In this document: one piece after another, positions 17,621 through 26,478 of the stretch
Layout: each line of letters starts with the position of its first letter
Position numbering within the stretch: the stretch's first letter is position 1
Assembly (NCBI GenBank): GCA_902627575.1
Contig: CACOJQ010000010.1
Span: 1-42,803 of the forward strand
Origin: an uncultured Bacteroidota bacterium
GTDB taxonomy: Bacteria; Bacteroidota; Bacteroidia; Flavobacteriales; BACL11
Direction: 5' to 3'
Length of the DNA: 42,803 bases
Translations under genes and position numbers: made by a program
Notes under the pieces: generated by a model
Seen by the model: the letters and a program-made list of their open reading frames with translations, nothing else
Databases searched by the model: none
What the model was told of the DNA's origin: nothing

Positions 17621-18595
17621 TTATAAAAAATTCATCTTTTTCATCCATTCATCATTAAATAATTTACCAACATACCTACTACCGTGATCGTGCAATAAAA
17701 CAACAACAACATCTGTTGATTTGAGTTTATTTTTTAACTGATTAATGGCTGCAACTGCACTACCACAAGAATAACCAGCAAAAATCCCTTCCTCTTTTGC
17801 TAATCTTCTTGCCATAATTGCACCGTCTTTATCTGTAACTTTTTCAAAATAATCTATTAGCTTAAAATCAACATTTTTAGCAATAATATCCTCCCCTATT
17901 CCTTCGGTAAGATAAGGATAGATTTCATTTTTATCAAACTCTCCTGTTTCGTGATATTTTTTATAAACAGATCCATAACTATCAACACCCCAAATTTTAA
18001 CATTAGGATTTTGTTCTTTTAAAAATTTACCAATTCCAGAAATGGTTCCACCAGTACCTACTCCAACAATAAAATGGGTAACTTTACCTTTAGTTTGATC
18101 CCAAATTTCTGGACCTGTTGTTTCGTAGTGTGCTAATCTATTTGAAAGATTGTCATACTGATTTGGATAAAAAGAATTAGGAATTTCATTATTTAGTCTT
18201 TTAGCAACTGAATAATATGAATCCGGATGATCAGGTTCTACATTTGTAGGACATACATGAATTTCTGCACCCATAGCCCTAAGAATATCCATTTTTTCTT
18301 TTGATTGCTTATCTGAAATAGTGCATATTAACTTATAACCTCGTTCAATACAAACAAGTGCCAATCCCATACCTGTATTGCCGGATGTTCCTTCAATAAT
18401 AGTAGCTCCAGAGGAAATGATACCTTCTTTTTCAGCATCTTCAATCATTTTTAAAGCCATTCTGTCTTTTGTAGAATGACCTGGATTAAAGCTTTCAACT
18501 TTTGCTAAAACTAGTGCATCTGTTTCTACAACACTATTTAATTTAATTAAAGGAGTATTACCAATTGTTTCTAAGATGTTGTTATAAAACTGCAT
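17621..18595 (-). CDS. PLP-dependent cystathionine beta-synthase / cysteine synthase family enzyme
   Basis: A 324-residue fold-type II PLP enzyme. The cofactor lysine is Lys43 in PGHSTKDRMALKM. EGTSGNTG at 68-75 binds the substrate carboxylate, and GVGTGGTISG the PLP phosphate. The tail LLHDHGSRYVGKLFNDEWM resembles the cystathionine beta-synthase branch more than CysK/CysM, but there is no C-terminal CBS (Bateman) pair, so the enzyme would lack S-adenosylmethionine-type regulation. The reaction is beta-replacement of serine, O-acetylserine or cysteine with homocysteine or sulfide, and which one cannot be decided here. The ATG starts two bases after the stop of the permease gene, so the two are co-transcribed; a strong terminator follows. 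No cystathionine gamma-lyase is present in the window to support a transsulfuration assignment. Confidence 0.9.
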   Translation of the reverse strand: MQFYNNILETIGNTPLIKLNSVVETDALVLAKVESFNPGHSTKDRMALKMIEDAEKEGIISSGATIIEGTSGNTGMGLALVCIERGYKLICTISDKQSKEKMDILRAMGAEIHVCPTNVEPDHPDSYYSVAKRLNNEIPNSFYPNQYDNLSNRLAHYETTGPEIWDQTKGKVTHFIVGVGTGGTISGIGKFLKEQNPNVKIWGVDSYGSVYKKYHETGEFDKNEIYPYLTEGIGEDIIAKNVDFKLIDYFEKVTDKDGAIMARRLAKEEGIFAGYSCGSAVAAINQLKNKLKSTDVVVVLLHDHGSRYVGKLFNDEWMKKMNFL

Positions 18596-18597
18596 AT

Positions 18598-19869
18598 CTA
18601 TTCAAATTTTATTGATTTTATTGGTTCTATTTTTGTTACTATATATGAAGGCAAAATTAAGATTAAGTAACAAATAATCAAAGTTCCAATGTTTAAATAA
18701 ATAATATTAATAAAATTAAAATCAATAGGAACAGTACTCATATAATAAGTTTTAGGATCAAGTTTTATTAATGAAAAATATTTTTGAAAAATAGCTATTG
18801 AAAAGGCTATGATGTTTCCATATAATAGTCCTCGTGTAATTAATTTTGTTGAAATAAATAAAAAAACCTTTCTTATGGACCAATTATTATATCCAATAGC
18901 CTTTAAAGTGCCAATTAAATTAATTCTATCCAAAATAATTATTAGTAAAGTAGTAATCATGTTAATTGTAGCCACTGTGAGCATTAGAAATAAAATTATT
19001 TTTACATTGATGTCTTGTAAATCTAACCACTGAAAAATCTGATTCTTTGTTTGCTTTATGGTTGAAATATCAATTGCACCAAACTTTGGATGAACGGGAG
19101 ACTCAATTTCATAGATTTTTTCTGCAACTATATCCAAATCATTAATATCTTTAAGTGTAATTTCATATCCACCAACTAAATTATTTTCATAATTATTAGA
19201 TGATAAATTAATACTATTCCAGTTGTTAAGTTTTTGGATGTGTTTAATACTTCCCAAAACAAATAGTTCATCAAAATCAATCATCTCCGTTTTATATATA
19301 CCAATAACTTTTAATTTTTTAACTCTAGGGGGCTGTTGAGCAAAATATACATTTAATGTATCATTCACATCGATATTTAAAATATTTGAAATGTACTTAG
19401 ATATTAAAATGTCATTAGAAAAACCATTGTTTTTTAATGTAGGTACTTTACCTTTAATTAAATTTTGTTTAAAAAAACTCCAATTATAATCAGTGGAAAC
19501 CCCTTTTAAAATTATAGGATGAATTTCTTCTTGCGTTTTAATTATTGCGGGCTTTTCTGCAAAAACATTAACATGCTTTATCAAGGGGTCAGATTTAAGA
19601 GTATTCAAGTACTCTAAATTAAGTTTGATTGGTTCTTTCTCAAAAAAAGAATTATATGACTGCTTACTAATTATTATGTGAGATCCAAAACCAACTACTT
19701 TAGAAGTAATATTTTTTTTAAAACCTCCAATAACCATTATAGAAATTAACATTATTGCGACTGATAATGCAATTGCAAAAATTGCAATACGTAAAATGGG
19801 CTTAGTGTAAGAATTATTTTTTTCCTTTGTACTATATATTTTTTTTGAAATAAAGTATTCAACACTCAT
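18598..19869 (-). CDS. LolC/LolE-type ABC transporter permease (FtsX family)
   Basis: A 423-residue inner-membrane protein with the architecture of lipoprotein-releasing permeases: one transmembrane helix near residues 27-50 (ILRIAIFAIALSVAIMLISI), a periplasmic domain of about 230 residues, and three C-terminal helices starting near 288, 335 and 390, with the conserved TLKAIGYNNWSIRKVF loop between the first two. LolC/LolE pairs with the ATPase LolD to release lipoproteins from the inner membrane; in Bacteroidota a single homodimer-forming protein often replaces LolC and LolE. No LolD is nearby, as usual for this phylum. The start codon lies only four bases from the start of the divergent NamZ-like gene. 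The beta-synthase gene follows after two bases. Confidence 0.9.
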   Translation of the reverse strand: MSVEYFISKKIYSTKEKNNSYTKPILRIAIFAIALSVAIMLISIMVIGGFKKNITSKVVGFGSHIIISKQSYNSFFEKEPIKLNLEYLNTLKSDPLIKHVNVFAEKPAIIKTQEEIHPIILKGVSTDYNWSFFKQNLIKGKVPTLKNNGFSNDILISKYISNILNIDVNDTLNVYFAQQPPRVKKLKVIGIYKTEMIDFDELFVLGSIKHIQKLNNWNSINLSSNNYENNLVGGYEITLKDINDLDIVAEKIYEIESPVHPKFGAIDISTIKQTKNQIFQWLDLQDINVKIILFLMLTVATINMITTLLIIILDRINLIGTLKAIGYNNWSIRKVFLFISTKLITRGLLYGNIIAFSIAIFQKYFSLIKLDPKTYYMSTVPIDFNFINIIYLNIGTLIICYLILILPSYIVTKIEPIKSIKFE

Positions 19870-19873
19870 AATT

Positions 19874-21016
19874 ATGGCGAAAATAAGACAAATAATTTGT
19901 TTAATTATTTTATCAATTATAATTGATACAAATGCTCAAAATATAACTACTGGAGCAGAAAGAGTAAATAAATATCTTTCACTAATTACCAATAAGCAAG
20001 TTGCTATTGTAGGAAATCATACTTCAATGTTAAATAATGTACATTTAGTTGACAGCTTAATTTCTCATAAGATAAATATTATAAAAGTATTTTCTCCGGA
20101 ACATGGGTTTAGAGGAAATGAAGACGCGGGGGCATATATAAAAGATGACATTGATTCAAAAACAAAACTTCCAATTATCTCACTTTATGGAAAAAATAAA
20201 AAACCATCAAATGATGACTTAAAAGACATAGATATTATTTTATTTGATATACAAGATGTTGGGGTGAGATTTTACACATATATATCAACACTACATTATG
20301 TAATGGAAGCGGCTGCTGAAAATAACATCGAGTTAATTGTATTAGACAGGCCGAACCCTAATGGACATTATATAGATGGTCCTGTAAGAGAAGAAAATTA
20401 TAAATCTTTTGTAGGCATGCACCCTGTGCCAATTGTTTATGGAATGACAATCGGTGAATATGCAAAAATGATAAATGGTGAAAAGTGGATTTCACAAAAA
20501 TGTAATCTTAAAGTAATAAAACTTATTGGATATAATCATGATTCTCATTATGACTTACCAATTAAACCGTCGCCGAACTTACCTAACTCAAGATCTATTA
20601 ACTTATATCCAAGCTTATGTTTATTTGAGGGAACTAATGTTAGCATTGGAAGAGGTACTAATTTTCCATTTCAACATTTTGGGGCTCCCTACCTTAAAAG
20701 TAATTATAGTTTTATTCCTAAAAGCGGTAAGGGAAGTAAATTCCCTAAGCATGAGAATAAAAAATGTTATGGTTCAGATCTTAGATTTCAAGAAAACTAT
20801 ATGAGCAACATAAATTTAGTTTGGTTAATTAATTGCTACAATGATTGTCCAAACAAAAAAGATTTTTTTAATAGTTTTTTTGATAAACTTGCAGGAAACG
20901 AAAAGTTAAGAAAGCAAATCTGTGAGGGTAAAGAAACTTATGAAATTGTTAATAGTTGGCAAAAAGACTTAGATAAGTTCAAAAAAATTAGAGTCAAGTA
21001 CTTACTCTATGATTAA
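19874..21016 (+). CDS. namZ: Exported DUF1343 protein, NamZ-type exo-beta-N-acetylmuramidase
   Basis: A 380-residue protein of the DUF1343 family, whose characterised member NamZ removes single MurNAc residues from the non-reducing ends of peptidoglycan fragments. The start includes a signal peptide (ICLIILSIIIDTNAQ). Family signatures are AIVGNHTSM, KVFSPEHGFRG, LFDIQDVGVRFYTY, VLDRPNPNGH, GMTIGEYAKM, LPNSRSINLYPSLC and GRGTNFPFQHFGAPYL. Expected location is the periplasm or outer-membrane lipid face. Its stop converges with the aminotransferase gene, six bases apart. The product, free MurNAc, would after phosphorylation be a substrate for MurQ, encoded at 38887. The start codon is four bases from the divergent permease gene, so its promoter must lie within that gene. 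Assignment of activity is by family. Confidence 0.9.
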   Translation: MAKIRQIICLIILSIIIDTNAQNITTGAERVNKYLSLITNKQVAIVGNHTSMLNNVHLVDSLISHKINIIKVFSPEHGFRGNEDAGAYIKDDIDSKTKLPIISLYGKNKKPSNDDLKDIDIILFDIQDVGVRFYTYISTLHYVMEAAAENNIELIVLDRPNPNGHYIDGPVREENYKSFVGMHPVPIVYGMTIGEYAKMINGEKWISQKCNLKVIKLIGYNHDSHYDLPIKPSPNLPNSRSINLYPSLCLFEGTNVSIGRGTNFPFQHFGAPYLKSNYSFIPKSGKGSKFPKHENKKCYGSDLRFQENYMSNINLVWLINCYNDCPNKKDFFNSFFDKLAGNEKLRKQICEGKETYEIVNSWQKDLDKFKKIRVKYLLYD

Positions 21017-21022
21017 ATCAAA

Positions 21023-22225
21023 TTAATTTTTCAATCTACCAGGGTAATTAGCAAGAGCCATTTTAAAAATATTTATTGCTTTTTGCAATGATTTTTGATT
21101 TAAAACATAAGCTATTCTAACTTGATTTAACCCACTGTTTTCAGAAGAATAAAAGCCAGAGGCAGGTGCAACCATAACAGTTTCTCCATTTAGATCAAAA
21201 TCTTCAAGTAACCACTGCGCAAATTTGTTTGCACAATCAACAGGAAGTTCAGCAATTACATAAAAAGCTCCCGATGGTCTAGGACAAAATACTCCATCTA
21301 TGTTATTTAAACCTTTAACTAATAAATTTCTTCTAGAAAGATATTCTTGCTTAACTTCAGTAAAATATTTTTTTGGAGTATTTAACGCTGCTTCTGCAGC
21401 AATTTGTCCAAATGTAGGAGGAGAAAGCCTAGCCTGAGCAAACTTTAAAATTGTTGATATAATTTGTTGATTTTTAGAAACAACACAACCAACTCTAATT
21501 CCACACATACTATATCTCTTAGATGTAGAATCAACAACTACAGAATTTTTTTCTAACCCATTAATATTTAGAATAGAGTAATGTTCTTTACCATCATATG
21601 CAAATTCTCTGTATACTTCATCAGCAAATAAAAATAAGTCATATTTAATGACTAAATCCCTTAATCTATTTAATTCTTCTTTTGAATACATATATCCAGT
21701 AGGATTTCCTGGATTACATATCAAAATAGCTTTAGTCTTTTTAGTAATTAATTTTTCAAAATCATCTATTGAAGGTAATGCAAATCCATCTTTAATGGAT
21801 GTTTTTATAGGTTTTACAACAACTCCAGATGATACAGAAAAACCATTATAATTTGCATAAAAAGGTTCAGGTATAATTAACTCGTCTTCAGTGTCCAAGC
21901 AAGCATTCAAGGTAAAAAGTAAAGCTTCAGAACCTCCTGTAGTTACAATAATGTCTTTATGAGAAATGTCTATATCTAAATTTTGATAATATTTAGCTAA
22001 GCCTGACCTATAACTTTCAAATCCTGCAGAGTGAGAATATTCTACAACTTTATGCTTAAAATCATGTATTGCTTGAACTGCAACTTCAGGAGTTTTGATA
22101 TCTGGTTGACCAATATTTAAATGATAAACTTTTTTTCCTAATTTTTTAGCTTTTTCTGCAAATGGAACTAATTTTCTAATCGGAGATTCAGGCATATTAG
22201 CGCCTTTTATTGAAATCTTTGGCAT
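21023..22225 (-). CDS. Class I/II aminotransferase, aspartate aminotransferase-like
   Basis: A 400-residue fold-type I PLP enzyme of the aspartate aminotransferase superfamily. The cofactor lysine is Lys236 in STSKRYSMCGIRVG. Other features are the N-terminal LNIGQPDIKTP, TTGGSEALLFTL at the phosphate-binding region, the NPGNPTG motif at 171-177 and DEVYREF at 202-208. The substrate arginine of aspartate-type enzymes is present in the C-terminal region (VRIAYVL), but substrate cannot be set precisely; many relatives act on aspartate, aromatic or branched amino acids. The ATG at 22225 lies only eight bases after the U tract of a strong terminator for the DUF1573 gene, leaving little room for a leader. 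This may indicate attenuation or read-through. Confidence 0.93.
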   Translation of the reverse strand: MPKISIKGANMPESPIRKLVPFAEKAKKLGKKVYHLNIGQPDIKTPEVAVQAIHDFKHKVVEYSHSAGFESYRSGLAKYYQNLDIDISHKDIIVTTGGSEALLFTLNACLDTEDELIIPEPFYANYNGFSVSSGVVVKPIKTSIKDGFALPSIDDFEKLITKKTKAILICNPGNPTGYMYSKEELNRLRDLVIKYDLFLFADEVYREFAYDGKEHYSILNINGLEKNSVVVDSTSKRYSMCGIRVGCVVSKNQQIISTILKFAQARLSPPTFGQIAAEAALNTPKKYFTEVKQEYLSRRNLLVKGLNNIDGVFCPRPSGAFYVIAELPVDCANKFAQWLLEDFDLNGETVMVAPASGFYSSENSGLNQVRIAYVLNQKSLQKAINIFKMALANYPGRLKN

Positions 22226-22232
22226 AATCTTT

Positions 22233-22258
22233 AAAAAAAAACCCTCAAGATTGAGGGT
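22233..22258 (-). terminator. Rho-independent terminator after the DUF1573 gene
   Basis: On the minus strand ACCCTCAA (from 22258) pairs with TTGAGGGT around a two-base loop, followed by a run of eight T (complement of 22233-22240). It is a textbook terminator, placed just before the aminotransferase start codon. Confidence 0.92.
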
Positions 22259-22277
22259 AAGTTATTCAATCAAATGT

Positions 22278-22721
22278 TTAATTTTTTTCCAACGGAGCAC
22301 CTTTTTTGTCCTTTTCCGGTGCTAGAGTTTCAGCTGGCTTCTTTCCAACATTTCCTTTAATTGTTAAAAAGGTAGCTTTGTAGTTTCCTTTAAAAGTTAA
22401 AGTTACATTTTTTGTAAAAGGTCCTACTCTTTTAGTATCATATTTGACACTTATTTCACCAGTTTCTCCTGGTTCGATAATCTTTTTTGCAATAGTAGGA
22501 ACTGTACAGCCACAACTACCTTTAGCTCTTTCAATTTCTATTGCTTCCTTTCCATTATTTGTAAAAATAAATTTTCTTTCCCCATTAGAGTTGTAATTGA
22601 TAGTTCCGTAATCAATAACTTTGGATTCAAATGTAATTGGAGCATCAACTTTTGGGCTATCTTGAGCAAAACTGCCTAAAACGCTAAAGTAAAAAGCTAA
22701 AGTAAAAGATAGTATTCTCAT
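22278..22721 (-). CDS. Exported DUF1573 protein
   Basis: A 147-residue protein with a signal peptide (1-19, ending SFAQ) and one DUF1573 domain, an immunoglobulin-like beta-sandwich widespread in Bacteroidota. Typical sequence is FDYGTI-like IDYGTINYNS, followed by FIFTNNGKEAIEIERAKGSCGCTVP and a GETGEISVKYDTKRVGPF segment. The CGC pair (SCGCTVP) is the family's hallmark; its role is not established. A lysine-rich tail ends the protein. It has its own promoter (22758-22787) and its own terminator (22233-22258), so it is a single-gene unit, divergent from valS. The function of the family is unknown, although location in the periplasm or outer face is likely. Confidence 0.9.
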   Translation of the reverse strand: MRILSFTLAFYFSVLGSFAQDSPKVDAPITFESKVIDYGTINYNSNGERKFIFTNNGKEAIEIERAKGSCGCTVPTIAKKIIEPGETGEISVKYDTKRVGPFTKNVTLTFKGNYKATFLTIKGNVGKKPAETLAPEKDKKGAPLEKN

Positions 22722-22757
22722 GTTTTTATAGTTTAATTATATAATTATTACTAACGA

Positions 22758-22787
22758 CAAAATTAATAAAATATTTTCTTAATACAA
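22758..22787 (-). promoter_or_regulatory. Bacteroidota promoter for the DUF1573 gene (TTG-N19-TAATTTTG)
   Basis: On the minus strand TTG (22787-22785) and TAATTTTG (22765-22758) are separated by 19 bases, the Bacteroidota consensus. The start would be near 22751, about 30 bases before the ATG. Confidence 0.8.
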
Positions 22788-22802
22788 ATAAGAATTTAAG
22801 AA

Positions 22803-22832
22803 TTGAAAAAAAGATTATGATATGTATATTTG
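22803..22832 (+). promoter_or_regulatory. Bacteroidota promoter for valS (TTG-N19-TATATTTG)
   Basis: TTG at 22803-22805 and TATATTTG at 22825-22832 are separated by 19 bases, a full match to the consensus. Transcription would begin near 22838, which places the upstream ATG at 22817 inside the promoter and supports the ATG at 22847 as the true start. Its TTG lies 15 bases from the divergent DUF1573 promoter. Confidence 0.85.
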
Positions 22833-22846
22833 CCTTAACAAATCAA

Positions 22847-25459
22847 ATGGAAATCAATAAAACATATAACCATAAAAGTTCTGAAAAAAAATGGTATGAT
22901 CATTGGATGAAAAAAAAATACTTTTTTTCCAAACCAGATAAAAGAACACCGTATACCATTGTAATTCCACCTCCTAACGTAACCGGAGTTCTACATATGG
23001 GACATATGCTTAATAATACACTACAAGATGTAATGATAAGAAGAGCAAGAATGATGGGGTATAATACTTGCTGGGTTCCAGGAACAGATCATGCATCAAT
23101 AGCTACTGAAGCAAAAGTTGTAAAAAAATTAGCTGAAAATGGAATCAAAAAAACAGATTTGTCAAGGAAAGAATTTCTTTCTCATGCATTTGAATGGAAA
23201 GAAAAACATGGGGATATAATTCTTAACCAACTACAAAAAATTGGCGCATCTTGTGATTGGAATAGAACAAAATTTACAATGGACGATGATATGAGTGAAT
23301 CTGTGATTAAAGTTTTTGTTGACTTATATAATAAAGGTCTTATTTATAGAGGTGTAAGAATGGTAAATTGGGATCCTTCAGCACAAACTGCTCTATCTGA
23401 TGAAGAAGTAATACATAAAGAAGTAAAATCAAAATTATATTATATCTCTTACAATATTAAAGACAGTAATGAGAAGATTACTGTGGCAACTACTAGACCA
23501 GAAACTATTTTGGGTGATGCTGCAATTTGTATAAACCCTAATGATGAAAGATACAAGCATCTAAAAGAGAAACAGGCAATTATTCCATTAATTAATAAGG
23601 TTATTCCTATTATTTTTGATAATTATGTTGACATGGAATTTGGTACAGGAGCATTAAAAATAACACCCGCTCATGATGTTAATGATTATACAATAGGAGA
23701 TAAACACGGACTAAAAAGTATTGATATTTTAAATGATGATGGAACATTAAATGAATCTGCTCAACTATATATTGGACAAGACAGATTTGAAGTTAGAAAT
23801 AAGATTGCTATTGATTTAGAAAAAAAGAATTATCTAGTTAAAACTGAAGAACACATAAATAAAGTTGGTTTTTCAGAAAGAACAGATACTATAATTGAAC
23901 CAAAGTTATCCATGCAATGGTTTTGCAAGACGGAAAAGTTATCTAAACCTGCACTTGATTTTGTGATGAATAATAATATAAAAATTCATCCTGAAAAATT
24001 CAAAAACACATATCGTCATTGGATGGAAAACATCAAAGATTGGTGTGTATCTCGTCAATTATGGTGGGGACAACAAATTCCCGCTTTTTACTATGACGGT
24101 AATAAATTTGTAGTAGCAGAAACAAAAGAAAAAGCTCTTTTACTTGCACAAAAAGAAAATCCCAATGTTAAAATCACTGATCTAAGACAAGATGAAGATG
24201 TTCTAGATACATGGTTCTCTTCTTGGATATGGCCAATATCAGTGTTTGATGGAATAAGAGATCCAGATAATGAAGAAATAAAATACTACTATCCTACTAA
24301 TGATCTAATTACTGGTCCTGACATTTTATTTTTCTGGGTTGCAAGAATGATAATGTCTGGTTATGAATACAGAAAAGAATATCCGTTTCAAAATGTATAC
24401 CTAACAGGAATAGTAAGAGATAAGAAAGGTAGAAAAATGAGTAAGTCTTTGGGGAACTCACCAGATCCTATAGAATTAATAGAAAAATATGGTGCTGGTG
24501 GTGTGCGAGTAGGCATGCTCTTGTGTGCTCCAGCAGGAAATGATTTACCATTCGAAGAAAACCTTTGTGAACAGGGAAGAAATTTTTCTAATAAGATATG
24601 GAATGCTTTGCGATTAATAAAAGGATGGAAAACAAAAGATTTAGATCAGCCTAAGAGTTCTATTGAAGCAAGCAAATGGTTTCAAAATAAATTAAGTAAA
24701 AGTATTCAAGAAATTAATGAGTCATTTTCAAAATATAGAATATCAGAAGCCTTAATGAGTACATATAAACTTATATGGGATGATTTCTGCTCTTGGTACT
24801 TAGAAATAGTAAAGCCAAATTACGGAGATCCAATTGATTCCAAAACATATACTGAAACAATAGAGCTTTTTAATAGTTTATTAAAACTCCTACATCCTTT
24901 TATGCCATTTCTAACAGAAGAAGTATGGCATTTAACTAAAGAACAAAAAACAGATATTATTATAGCTGAATGGCCAAAGTCAAAAGATATTGACCAAAAA
25001 ACACTAGCTAAATTTAACCATACAAAAGAGATAATTGCAGGAATAAGAACTATAAGAAAAGAACAAAATATAGTAAATAAAGAAAAATTAGAACTACATA
25101 TTATAAATCATGATGACTCTATAGATAAATCTGATGCAATCATTATTAAACTAGCCAATATATCAGCAATACATCTCAATAAAGAAAAACCAACCAATGC
25201 ATTTACATTTATGGTTAAATCAGATGAATATTTTATACCCATTTCAAGCAATATTAATATCTCTGAAGAGATAAAAAAACTACAAAAAGAATTAGACTAT
25301 GCTAAAGGGTTCTTAAAATCAGTTGAGGTAAAATTAAATAACGAAAGATTTATCAATAATGCTCCTGGGCAAGTGGTTACGAATGAAAGAAAAAAATTGT
25401 CTGATACTGAAGAGAAAATCAAAATCCTTAAAGATAAGATCAAGTCTTTAAAACCTTAG
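22847..25459 (+). CDS. valS: Valine--tRNA ligase
   Basis: A class I aminoacyl-tRNA synthetase of 870 residues, counted from the ATG at 22847. A longer frame starts at 22817, but that ATG lies in the promoter, and [10 protein letters not shown] fits the usual ValRS start. The HIGH motif is HMGH at residues 50-53 after PPPNVTGVL, and the KMSKS motif is at 530-534 followed by [15 protein letters not shown]. The editing (CP1) domain is present, with [13 protein letters not shown] and [13 protein letters not shown]. The anticodon-binding helices lie near 660-790, and the typical C-terminal coiled-coil arm ends the protein ([18 protein letters not shown]). It charges tRNA-Val in the cytosol. This gene has its own promoter with a short leader and no T-box, as is usual in this phylum. 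Confidence 0.98.
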   Translation: MEINKTYNHKSSEKKWYDHWMKKKYFFSKPDKRTPYTIVIPPPNVTGVLHMGHMLNNTLQDVMIRRARMMGYNTCWVPGTDHASIATEAKVVKKLAENGIKKTDLSRKEFLSHAFEWKEKHGDIILNQLQKIGASCDWNRTKFTMDDDMSESVIKVFVDLYNKGLIYRGVRMVNWDPSAQTALSDEEVIHKEVKSKLYYISYNIKDSNEKITVATTRPETILGDAAICINPNDERYKHLKEKQAIIPLINKVIPIIFDNYVDMEFGTGALKITPAHDVNDYTIGDKHGLKSIDILNDDGTLNESAQLYIGQDRFEVRNKIAIDLEKKNYLVKTEEHINKVGFSERTDTIIEPKLSMQWFCKTEKLSKPALDFVMNNNIKIHPEKFKNTYRHWMENIKDWCVSRQLWWGQQIPAFYYDGNKFVVAETKEKALLLAQKENPNVKITDLRQDEDVLDTWFSSWIWPISVFDGIRDPDNEEIKYYYPTNDLITGPDILFFWVARMIMSGYEYRKEYPFQNVYLTGIVRDKKGRKMSKSLGNSPDPIELIEKYGAGGVRVGMLLCAPAGNDLPFEENLCEQGRNFSNKIWNALRLIKGWKTKDLDQPKSSIEASKWFQNKLSKSIQEINESFSKYRISEALMSTYKLIWDDFCSWYLEIVKPNYGDPIDSKTYTETIELFNSLLKLLHPFMPFLTEEVWHLTKEQKTDIIIAEWPKSKDIDQKTLAKFNHTKEIIAGIRTIRKEQNIVNKEKLELHIINHDDSIDKSDAIIIKLANISAIHLNKEKPTNAFTFMVKSDEYFIPISSNINISEEIKKLQKELDYAKGFLKSVEVKLNNERFINNAPGQVVTNERKKLSDTEEKIKILKDKIKSLKP

Positions 25460-25521
25460 CATATTATATTAGTTTATTATGTAAAACATAACATTAATTA
25501 ATTATTTTTTTTATTTGTTTT

Positions 25522-25968
25522 ATGTATAGATTCTTACTTATAATTTTTTTTGGATTAGCAAATTTCAGTATTAGCTATGCTTCCTTCCCTATTGAAAATC
25601 AAATTATTAATTCATTAGATACAAGTAAATTTGAAAATATTGATAAATATCATTCTAACTTAATAAAAATGGGATTTGATATTAGCAGTTGTAAATGTAA
25701 AGAGTGTAGAGAAAACCGAAAGAATTTTGTTTTTAAAAAAAGTGAAAATTCAAAAAATTATTTTACAATTTCAGCTATTTTATTCGTAATAACTTTAACT
25801 ATTTTTATGATTTGGCTACTTGACGGAGTAGCGTGTATTAATTCGGCTAATACATGTAGTAATAGTAATACAAATATTATACTATATATCGCATCTTTAG
25901 TTATTTTTGGATATACAAGTATTTTTTACTTTCTAAAAGGGCTTATTCATTCAAAAAAAAATAATTAG
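25522..25968 (+). CDS. Unknown exported membrane protein with CxCxxC motif
   Basis: A 148-residue protein I cannot assign. It begins with a signal peptide or signal anchor (FLLIIFFGLANFSISYA), continues with a polar region holding SCKCKEC at about residues 56-62 (CxCxxC), then two transmembrane helices at about 78-98 (TISAILFVITLTIFMIWLL) and 115-137, joined by a short loop with two more cysteines (ACINSANTC). The cysteine cluster could bind metal or form disulfides; this is a guess. The gene starts 62 bases after valS on the same strand, with no terminator of clear strength between them, so it may be read from the valS promoter. A partial palindrome (TTATGT-AAA-ACATAA, 25477-25491) lies in this gap. 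The downstream neighbour is convergent. Confidence 0.7.
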   Translation: MYRFLLIIFFGLANFSISYASFPIENQIINSLDTSKFENIDKYHSNLIKMGFDISSCKCKECRENRKNFVFKKSENSKNYFTISAILFVITLTIFMIWLLDGVACINSANTCSNSNTNIILYIASLVIFGYTSIFYFLKGLIHSKKNN

Positions 25969-26064
25969 GTTATTTTATTTAAGAGTGCTAAACTTGATTG
26001 TTTTTAATTATAAAATCCAATATCAAGAAAATTAGTAACTTTTTAATTAAAGCAAATATCTATA

Positions 26065-26301
26065 TTAATAGCAACATGTGTCACCTATCTCTTTGTTAGT
26101 TGATTTATAGAGAAGATTTCCAGCTTTAAGTGCTTCACAAGGATTTGCGTATACTAAATTATTACAAGCACACACTAAATTAATCTCTTCTGTACAAATC
26201 ATATCTGGATTAGGAGAAACATAACAAGAGCCTAAAGTTTCGTCATCATCAGAACAAGCAAATATTACTATAGTTATAAATACGTAAAGAAGGTTTTTCA
26301 T
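26065..26301 (-). CDS. Small Kazal-like lipoprotein with surface-export signal
   Basis: A 78-residue protein. Residues 1-15 are a lipoprotein signal peptide, with Cys16 in the lipobox-like VIFAC, followed by SDDDE. Acidic residues after SerX at this position match the surface-export signal described for flavobacterial lipoproteins, so the mature protein is probably on the cell surface. The rest is rich in cysteine (nine including the lipid-bearing one) with CTEEINLVCACNNLVYANPCEALKAG-like spacing (ICTEE, VCACNN, NPCEAL), resembling a Kazal-type protease-inhibitor domain. Whether it inhibits proteases is not known. Its ATG overlaps by one base (TAATG) the stop of a possible 56-residue small gene. 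It ends the four-gene unit that starts at 29801. Confidence 0.75.
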   Translation of the reverse strand: MKNLLYVFITIVIFACSDDDETLGSCYVSPNPDMICTEEINLVCACNNLVYANPCEALKAGNLLYKSTNKEIGDTCCY

Positions 26302-26471
26302 TAACTATTTATTTGATGATTCATTATTATGTTTCTCTTCGTTATTAATTGTAAAAAGGTCTTTAAGATATTTTTTTTTGAAGGATTAACAGATAAATAT
26401 CCAGAAATAATATTATGTAAGATTTTTAAAACCATCAATCCGATTGTAATATTGACAATTATATTCTCCAT
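26301..26471 (-). CDS. Possible 56-residue membrane peptide between the LRR and Kazal lipoprotein genes
   Basis: A short frame, MENIIVNITIGLMVLKILHN at its start, runs for 56 codons from an ATG seven bases after the stop of the leucine-rich-repeat gene to a TAA that overlaps the ATG of the lipoprotein gene (TAATG). The first ~25 residues are hydrophobic enough for one helix; the rest is lysine-rich (NPSKKNILKTF). The tight spacing on both sides makes it plausible as a coupled gene, and without it the gap in this otherwise packed unit would be 177 bases. The length is near the limit of chance in AT-rich DNA, so this stays tentative. No family is recognised. Confidence 0.35.
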   Translation of the reverse strand: MENIIVNITIGLMVLKILHNIISGYLSVNPSKKNILKTFLQLITKRNIIMNHQINS

Positions 26472-26478
26472 AAAAAAA

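Noticed and set aside
25477-25491. Palindrome TTATGT-AAA-ACATAA after valS as a terminator
   Set aside because: The stem is six bases and mostly A/T, with no U tract immediately after it.
25969-26064. Possible structured RNA between the convergent genes
   Set aside because: Only a weak CTTGAT/ATCAAG pairing with a long loop was seen, and no promoter.
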